Part shown: positions 31,896 through 37,125 of the stretch, piece by piece | How the letters are laid out: every line of letters begins with the position of its first letter | Position numbering within the stretch: position 1 is the stretch's first letter | NCBI GenBank assembly: GCA_017558205.1 | Contig: JAFYWD010000088.1 | Coordinates: forward strand, 1 to 37,125 | Reading direction: 5' to 3' | DNA from: Lachnospiraceae bacterium | GTDB lineage: Bacteria > Bacillota > Clostridia > Lachnospirales > Lachnospiraceae | DNA: 37,125 nucleotides | The notes under the pieces: model-generated | Told to the model about the DNA's origin: nothing | Databases searched by the model: none | The model's input: only the letters and a program-made list of their open reading frames with translations | Translations under genes and position numbers: made by a program

Positions 31896-33063
31896 TCCGA
31901 TAATTCTTCTCCTTAAATACTTCTCTGACTTTTAATTTCCCCTCAAGAGAAACCGAAATAGGGTCGTTCTCTATTTTAACATTTTTTTCAATAATTTGTA
32001 CCCCTTTTTCCTCCAAACTTTTGATTATTTTATGGAAATCATCACGTAGTATTCCTTCCGCTTCTTTTCTCTGATATTTTTCTCTATATAATAAATAATC
32101 ACGATAATTTCTTTCTATAATTTTAAAATCGGGAAATAAAATCTTAAAAAAATAGGGTGTAATTTCCTCTTCATAATAATCATATTGTAAAAAAGGAAGC
32201 TGATTATCATTAAGATTCACTACTGATTTTTTCGTATATAATATATATTTTTTTAATTCTTCTCCCGAATATACTTTAGTTTCGTATTCCAATAATATTC
32301 TCTGACTGACCGGAATTTCATATACTATGGTAACGTCACCTTTTGCTGCTACCGGTATTTTCTTAACTTCCGTTCCATCTTCCGTAGGAACCTGACGAAC
32401 ACCTTCTATCAGTATTGCTCCCTTTTCCACAACCTCTCCTACAGAAACAAGCCTGGTTCCCTCTCTCACCAGTATACTCTCTATTTCTCCTGATTTTTCT
32501 GCAACAATATCACTTTGACTGAGATTTTCCTTTATCGGATTATAGGTATCATTTTCCTTGATACGTACTTTCAAAGTAGTTCCTTCAACGCTTACAGAAA
32601 TCCAGGTAATATCATAAAATTCTTTTCTAAGCTTTTTCTCCAGCTCATCTCCCTTAATTTCTTTTAAAGGCATTCGATAATATATCCCTTCCTTTTGAAG
32701 AAATTCATAAATTAGATCTGTGCTGACTTTAAAATTCCCGTCAACCTCAATTTTCCAAAGGAATTGGGAAAATAAGGGAATTATCATTATAGCTATACTT
32801 AGGAATAATATAAATATTTTTTTAGAGATAATATTTTTTAACTGAAAATACCATCCTGTCTTTCTTCTAATCCTTACTTTTACTTTGGCTTTATGTATAA
32901 TATGGTGCAGAAGAAAAAAATCTTTTGCCTTTATGCTGCATATCATCTGTTCTTCTTTCTTCACAATATTTAACAATGTTATTCCGTGATAAGCACTCAG
33001 ATTAAGAAAACGTTCCAAATCCTTTCCGACGACCTCAATATCTAAAACAGCTATTTTTAACAC
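31888..33063 (-). CDS. yqfD: Sporulation protein YqfD
   Basis: YqfD is a mother-cell membrane protein linked to engulfment/stage IV sporulation in Bacillus. One membrane segment (about residues 82-102) follows a soluble N-terminal domain, and the extracytoplasmic part has WKIEVDGNFKVSTDLIYEFLQKEGI, DITWISVSVEGTTLKVRIKE and IVAEKSGEIESILVREGTRLVSVGEVVEKGAILIEGV, the typical YqfD core. I chose GTG 33063 because GAGAGG lies seven bases upstream; a TTG at 33078 overlapping the yqfC stop is the alternative (396 aa). yqfC-yqfD-phoH order is conserved in Firmicutes. Confidence 0.93.
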   Translation of the reverse strand: MLKIAVLDIEVVGKDLERFLNLSAYHGITLLNIVKKEEQMICSIKAKDFFLLHHIIHKAKVKVRIRRKTGWYFQLKNIISKKIFILFLSIAIMIIPLFSQFLWKIEVDGNFKVSTDLIYEFLQKEGIYYRMPLKEIKGDELEKKLRKEFYDITWISVSVEGTTLKVRIKENDTYNPIKENLSQSDIVAEKSGEIESILVREGTRLVSVGEVVEKGAILIEGVRQVPTEDGTEVKKIPVAAKGDVTIVYEIPVSQRILLEYETKVYSGEELKKYILYTKKSVVNLNDNQLPFLQYDYYEEEITPYFFKILFPDFKIIERNYRDYLLYREKYQRKEAEGILRDDFHKIIKSLEEKGVQIIEKNVKIENDPISVSLEGKLKVREVFKEKNYRNE

Positions 33064-33074
33064 CTTTCCACCTC

Positions 33075-33350
33075 TCAATTAAAAGTGATTTCCTTTATTC
33101 TTCCATAGATATTCAGCTCATCCTTTGTATATAAGAGGATTTGTAAGTCTTCACCACAGATACAAATAATATAATCCTTACATAGGATCCGTATTTGTTC
33201 AGTTGAAACCTCCAATACCTTCTTTAAATTATCAATCCTAAGCTCACGGTTTCCTGTAAGCGATAAAATAGGAACTCCCAAAAGAATATCTTTTGGGAGT
33301 TCACAATAATCAGCTATTTTTTCTTTTTTATTTAAATAATTTTTACCCAT
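33075..33350 (-). CDS. yqfC: Sporulation protein YqfC
   Basis: A 91-residue member of the YabP/YqfC family, expressed under sigma-E in Bacillus and acting with YqfD. Family pattern: ELPKDILLGVPILSLTGNRELRIDNLKKVLEVSTEQIRI, then the C-terminal strands VICGEDLQILLYTKDELNIYGRI. The start ATG at 33350 aligns with the family N-terminus and is preceded in frame by a stop three codons upstream, yet no Shine-Dalgarno sequence is visible. A perfect 14-bp inverted repeat lies within codons 17-27. Function beyond sporulation is not known. Confidence 0.93.
   Translation of the reverse strand: MGKNYLNKKEKIADYCELPKDILLGVPILSLTGNRELRIDNLKKVLEVSTEQIRILCKDYIICICGEDLQILLYTKDELNIYGRIKEITFN
33272..33302. repeat. 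Perfect 14-bp hairpin within the yqfC coding sequence
   Basis: GAACTCCCAAAAGA and TCTTTTGGGAGTTC are perfect inverted arms around a three-base loop. On the yqfC RNA this gives a very stable stem-loop about 48 bases after the start codon. It is not followed by a U-run, so it is not a standard terminator. It encodes the conserved ELPKDILLGV stretch, so part may be protein-driven. Confidence 0.9.
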
Positions 33351-33355
33351 ATTTC

Positions 33356-33383
33356 AGTATATGAGTCAGGAGATTAATTATAA
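33356..33383 (-). promoter_or_regulatory. Possible sigma-E-like or sigma-A promoter before yqfC
   Basis: On the minus strand, TTATAAT (33377-33383), 13 bases, then CATATACT (33356-33363) resembles a sigma-E promoter (consensus -10 CATACANT, spacing 13-15), as expected for yqfC. TATAAT at 33377-33382 could instead be a sigma-A -10 box, but I see no good -35. If the sigma-E reading holds, transcription would start on or next to the ATG at 33350. Confidence 0.35.
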
Positions 33384-33432
33384 CCTAATTCTCCATAATT
33401 AACAGTAAACTGCTTATAAAAAGGCAGGGACC

Positions 33433-36400
33433 TTAATCTCTGGGAGAATCATAGGCTTCTTCGTTTGTTATCTCATGGTATACCCTATAAATCCATCCTG
33501 CCGGAATTCCTTCTGCCGTCAAAGGTACTCCCAAAGATTTATCATACCGTATTCTATCCACCAATATATGCTTGCTGGTTTTTGATAGAATTCCGGTTCC
33601 CTGATTTTCTTTAATCCCGGAAACATCAAAATTCATATTCTTAAACCTGCCAAAGGTTATCTGATTGAACAGAGGTGCTTTCATACCATAAATCTCAAAT
33701 CCGTTACCATCTATTATTCCTGTAAAGTTTTCAAAATAGTAACCATTCTGATAGGGAAGCTGACTCATATCTATATGGGCTGTCAGCTTTACATAGACTG
33801 GTTTATTAGATTGTAAAATCTCTGCCAGCTGTTGTGCTGTACTTACTTCCCCTGTTTTGGGTAACTCATAAATATTACCATCAGTAAAATCATTGGTAGC
33901 TCTTTTTACAGTCTGATAATATATTTTCTTTAATTGAGTGGTGTTTCTAACCCAGGTTAGGCTTCCGTCCTGGCGCAACGCTTCTGCAAATTGACTAATT
34001 ACCTCATCTGTATTAAACCAGGGTATCTGAGAAAGCTTTTGCTCTACTTCAGTATAACGACTCTTCTTATACTTATCAAAATCAGTATTAGGATCTCCTG
34101 TAATCTGCCGTAAAGCATCTAGGTCATTAGCACTCTTTCCTGACAGCCAGGTCACAAAACCATTTTCATAACCTGCATATCCAAGCATTTCATGACTGAA
34201 GCCTTTAAAGGAAGCTTCATCAGCAGAGCCGGTAGGATTACTGGGCTGATACCATTTAATATTCCAGAAGCTTTCCACATAATAGCCTGCCATACTACCA
34301 CTAAAAGACTGGGATATAATTGACAGCTTGTTATAAATTAAATCATCAATAGTAGTCAACTTCATATCTGAAATTGTCTGTTCCGATAATTTACCATAAG
34401 ATAAGCTCATAGTACTTCCACCGGAGGATTCGTATGCTTTTACAACTACCTTACTCTGTTCCTCAGGTGTAAGTGTAAGGAAGGCTTCTGCAATCAGATA
34501 GTCTAACACATAGTTTACATCAAACATATCTTTATAGTAATCCTTAAGTTTTTCCGGTGTATTAATACGTTCCGGTGACAGATTGACAATTACATCTTCC
34601 TTATAATCAATTTCCTTACTCAGGTTAAAGCTCATGGTACCATCATAGAAATCCTGTGCAAGAACACCATCTGCATGGTACTCTGCCTGTTTGACGTTTC
34701 TTCTTCCATTTCCTAAATAGAACAATGTTCCATCTTGTGAATGGGCATTCTCATGAGTAAAAATTCTGAATCCTACATATTCACCAAGAAGACTGGTATC
34801 TACAAAAAATGTTTCTGAACCATCCCAGGTATAGGCTGCTGACTGAATATCTTTCCATCTGTCAACCGATTCATAGACCCATTTATATACCGGCTCCTGG
34901 GAAACGCCTGATTGCTGTGTTCCACTATGGGCAGTACTCTTAAAGTCTTTTGCTGTATCATAATTTATAATTACTCTACTATTTAATTCCTCACTTGCTC
35001 CGGGAACAATATTCACTATGGAACCAAAATAAGTTCCAAGCATTCGGCAGAAGTTATCTAAGGTTGCTTCCATCGCCTTTTTTGACTGCTCTGTATTAGC
35101 AGAATGATACCTATTAATTGTACTTATAAATATCTGGGAAGGAGCTGAGATTAAAATCATGTCCTCCTGAGGAGCTGTAAGCACCGGCAATAAAATACTC
35201 TTTTCTCCATATAGCCTGGTGATATTTTCCCAGATACGATAACGAAGATCCGTGGGATTTACCATCTGTAATGCCGTCTGTTCCCGATACATTCCATCAT
35301 AGCTTTCTAAAAACCATTCATTAGGATTCGGATATCCTGCCACTTTAATCATATTTTCTAAAAAAATATATAAGTTATCTGCAGTTCTTGGCTGTAGATA
35401 TTTTTCAAAGAACTCATATGTCTGGTGAGTATTAGACTTATCCCCCTTTACTACACTTTGCACTAATACGTCCTGTGTTAATAATTCTGACAGCTTTTCT
35501 CCATCAAAATAAAGCAATAACGAAGGATTTAGACTTCCAATTTCAAAATCATACCATTTATTTATGTAGTTATAGGTATACAACAACTGAGGAAGCTCTT
35601 CCTGAAGCTTAGCTTTCAGGTTATTTTTCAAAGCTACATCCTTTATATAGAAAGGATAATCTTCCTGTGAAATCATTTGTAAGGTAACAAATTCATCTAA
35701 ACGGGTCGCTGTTTTTTCCTCATAATAATCCTTATACTGACGACGATCAGCAGTACTTGTTACAGGATCTAAATTGGTTGCATAGGTATAATTTCTTACT
35801 ATATTTAAAATTTCCGTTTTTATACTTTCATCCGGATTACTTACATATTTATCAAAATGATAAGTAATTGCAGGATTGGTTGAACGGTATATAGCTACCA
35901 GTCCATCTGCTGTATAAGCATGAGTCAGTGAAATCTCTTTCCTACTGCCATCTGTAAATTCAATCAGTATTTTAGCTAAGCTGTCTTCTTCCCCGGATAC
36001 TAATCCTGCAACATACTTACCGTCCCGGCTGATAGGATAAATTCGCTCAATCTGCTTATTAAGTAAATCAGAATCAGTTAAATTATTTCCGGCTTTTACC
36101 AACTCAGCCCTATCAAGAGCATAGGCAAGCATGCTTAAGTTCTTGTATGCTTTTGTCCGTTCTCCATTATATCCGTCTATCTGAGCGAGACCGGCTAAAT
36201 AAGGATCTTCCTGCCCGGAGGTGTGATACAACTCCCAAGCTTTCTCAGGCAGTCCCAATCCTGCCATAGTACTTTGATCCATGGATGTTACGGTCATAAT
36301 CCCATTAGCTGTATTGGCAACAACTCCCGTACCTACTATCTGAGAAATATTAGAAACAGTGCCTAGCTGATCCTTAAAACCTGCAATGCCATTACACATT

Positions 36401-37125
36401 CCTTGGGCATAAGCAAGAGATTTCTCCAGGATTCCGGCAGCAGTATTACTGGGACCACCAATAAGTCCCCCATTTCCGGTTGATGCAGGTGCATTGATAA
36501 CGACCTGACTGTAACAGTTCTTAATAGAGGTTTTAGTACCGTTGGCATTTGTCGATCCTGCATAATGCACACCAGAAATACCGCCGATTTGTGCACCTTC
36601 ATTTCCCTGGCGACTTCCCTCTAATTTCCCGATAACACTTACCTTTTCAATGACTGCTCCGGACTCAGTTCTTCCAGCCACACCACCTATTGTATGTGAA
36701 GCCTTAATGCTTATATTTTCCACACTGGAATTTTTAATACTACTGTTATAATAAACTAATGATGCAATGCCTCCTACGGTATCAGCCTCAGGAGAATCAA
36801 TAACAGAATCAATAATTCTAATATTTTCAACGGTAGCCTTGGTCATCGTTACTACCAAGATGCTATTTTTCCCCTGAATATTTGCATCCTGAATATTGAG
36901 GTTCTTCACAGTTGCACAATATAAATCATCGAAGAGAGGTACCTTCAAATTATATATAGTATGTCCGTTTCCGTTTAGAGTACCTTCAAAATAATCAATA
37001 ACAAAGTTATTTTCTTTCGTGAAGGCAGAAGCATCTAAATCCTTTGTCAATGTAATATTTGTTTCACCTGAATTAACAGCATCGCATAACTCCTGGACAG
37101 AAGCAATTCCAATGGTTACATTATC
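33433..37125 (-). CDS. M26/Zmp-family zinc metallopeptidase, N-terminus cut by window edge
   Basis: The frame is open from the window edge to the stop at 33433 (1230 visible residues), so the N-terminus is missing. The visible start (IGIASVQELCDAVNSGETNITLTKDLDAS) and residues up to about 260 form GLUG/pectate-lyase-like beta-helix repeats (VGGIAS, IGGVAG, IGGISG, NGGLIGG). The M26 catalytic region has HENAH at about residues 791-795 (codons at 34741-34755), the HExxH zinc motif, and a likely third ligand Glu815 in VKQAEYHADG, 20 residues further. The last 150 residues form a second beta-helix-like unit. This fits IgA1-protease/ZmpB-type secreted peptidases that cleave host glycoproteins or mucins; the target is unknown. 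An internal LPKTGE occurs about 143 residues from the end, but no C-terminal sorting tail is present. Confidence 0.9.
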   Translation of the reverse strand, partial: DNVTIGIASVQELCDAVNSGETNITLTKDLDASAFTKENNFVIDYFEGTLNGNGHTIYNLKVPLFDDLYCATVKNLNIQDANIQGKNSILVVTMTKATVENIRIIDSVIDSPEADTVGGIASLVYYNSSIKNSSVENISIKASHTIGGVAGRTESGAVIEKVSVIGKLEGSRQGNEGAQIGGISGVHYAGSTNANGTKTSIKNCYSQVVINAPASTGNGGLIGGPSNTAAGILEKSLAYAQGMCNGIAGFKDQLGTVSNISQIVGTGVVANTANGIMTVTSMDQSTMAGLGLPEKAWELYHTSGQEDPYLAGLAQIDGYNGERTKAYKNLSMLAYALDRAELVKAGNNLTDSDLLNKQIERIYPISRDGKYVAGLVSGEEDSLAKILIEFTDGSRKEISLTHAYTADGLVAIYRSTNPAITYHFDKYVSNPDESIKTEILNIVRNYTYATNLDPVTSTADRRQYKDYYEEKTATRLDEFVTLQMISQEDYPFYIKDVALKNNLKAKLQEELPQLLYTYNYINKWYDFEIGSLNPSLLLYFDGEKLSELLTQDVLVQSVVKGDKSNTHQTYEFFEKYLQPRTADNLYIFLENMIKVAGYPNPNEWFLESYDGMYREQTALQMVNPTDLRYRIWENITRLYGEKSILLPVLTAPQEDMILISAPSQIFISTINRYHSANTEQSKKAMEATLDNFCRMLGTYFGSIVNIVPGASEELNSRVIINYDTAKDFKSTAHSGTQQSGVSQEPVYKWVYESVDRWKDIQSAAYTWDGSETFFVDTSLLGEYVGFRIFTHENAHSQDGTLFYLGNGRRNVKQAEYHADGVLAQDFYDGTMSFNLSKEIDYKEDVIVNLSPERINTPEKLKDYYKDMFDVNYVLDYLIAEAFLTLTPEEQSKVVVKAYESSGGSTMSLSYGKLSEQTISDMKLTTIDDLIYNKLSIISQSFSGSMAGYYVESFWNIKWYQPSNPTGSADEASFKGFSHEMLGYAGYENGFVTWLSGKSANDLDALRQITGDPNTDFDKYKKSRYTEVEQKLSQIPWFNTDEVISQFAEALRQDGSLTWVRNTTQLKKIYYQTVKRATNDFTDGNIYELPKTGEVSTAQQLAEILQSNKPVYVKLTAHIDMSQLPYQNGYYFENFTGIIDGNGFEIYGMKAPLFNQITFGRFKNMNFDVSGIKENQGTGILSKTSKHILVDRIRYDKSLGVPLTAEGIPAGWIYRVYHEITNEEAYDSPRD

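Noticed and set aside
33415-33440. Terminator after the M26 peptidase
   Set aside because: Only a four-base AAGG/CCTT stem with a short T-run; too weak to annotate as a terminator.

Overview
The window is a gene-dense stretch of an AT-rich Firmicutes chromosome, most likely a spore-forming Clostridia of the Lachnospiraceae type. The evidence is low G+C by eye, strong AGGAGG-type ribosome binding sites, a yqfC-yqfD sporulation pair, a mreBCD/mrdA/min/rodA block with a true minE, a PBP2 of about 960 residues with a large insert, and a miaB-mutS-mutL-miaA-ynbB block. All 32 supported protein genes lie on the minus strand, so the window reads from base 37125 down to base 1. This fits co-orientation with a replication fork. 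No rRNA, tRNA, CRISPR array, insertion sequence or prophage gene was found. The largest gap between genes is about 170 bases.

In transcription order the layout is as follows. (1) 37125-33433: the C-terminal part of a very large secreted M26/Zmp-type zinc metallopeptidase whose N-terminus lies outside the window. (2) 33350-28237 and on to 24413: yqfC, yqfD, phoH, ybeY, a SpoVB/MurJ-like flippase, a membrane-anchored protein of unknown function, and two unrelated FAD oxidoreductases running into proline synthesis. (3) 25276-22373: proB, a DUF896 protein, 5-formyltetrahydrofolate cyclo-ligase and proA. (4) 22354-12428: miaB, a SulP anion transporter, mutS, mutL, miaA and ynbB, which combine tRNA A37 modification with mismatch repair. 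(5) 12258-1941: radC, mreB, mreC, mreD, mrdA (PBP2), minC, minD, minE, rodA, mgsA and a D,D-carboxypeptidase lipoprotein. This is a nearly gapless cell-shape and division-site operon. (6) 1843-1: a 139-residue P-loop protein of unknown function with its own promoter, a strong terminator, and a partial HlyD-like membrane-anchored protein that runs off the left edge.

The shape block is the functional core. MreBCD, PBP2 and RodA form the elongasome, MinCDE places the division site, and the carboxypeptidase trims peptidoglycan. Methylglyoxal synthase sits inside this block without an obvious mechanistic link.

The less expected signals are these: a perfect 14-bp hairpin inside the yqfC coding sequence, together with a yqfC start that has no Shine-Dalgarno sequence; a perfect 20-bp palindrome upstream of radC; the PBP2 insert of about 230 residues and its Cys3His metal-site pattern; a 15-bp in-frame tandem repeat and a clamp-binding-like pentapeptide in the mutL linker; a terminator placed just before the ribosome binding site of the HlyD-like gene; and the orphan P-loop protein. 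Nothing seen amounts to a defence island or a clearly new multi-gene system. The best candidates for undescribed biology are the P-loop/HlyD pair and the PBP2 insert.
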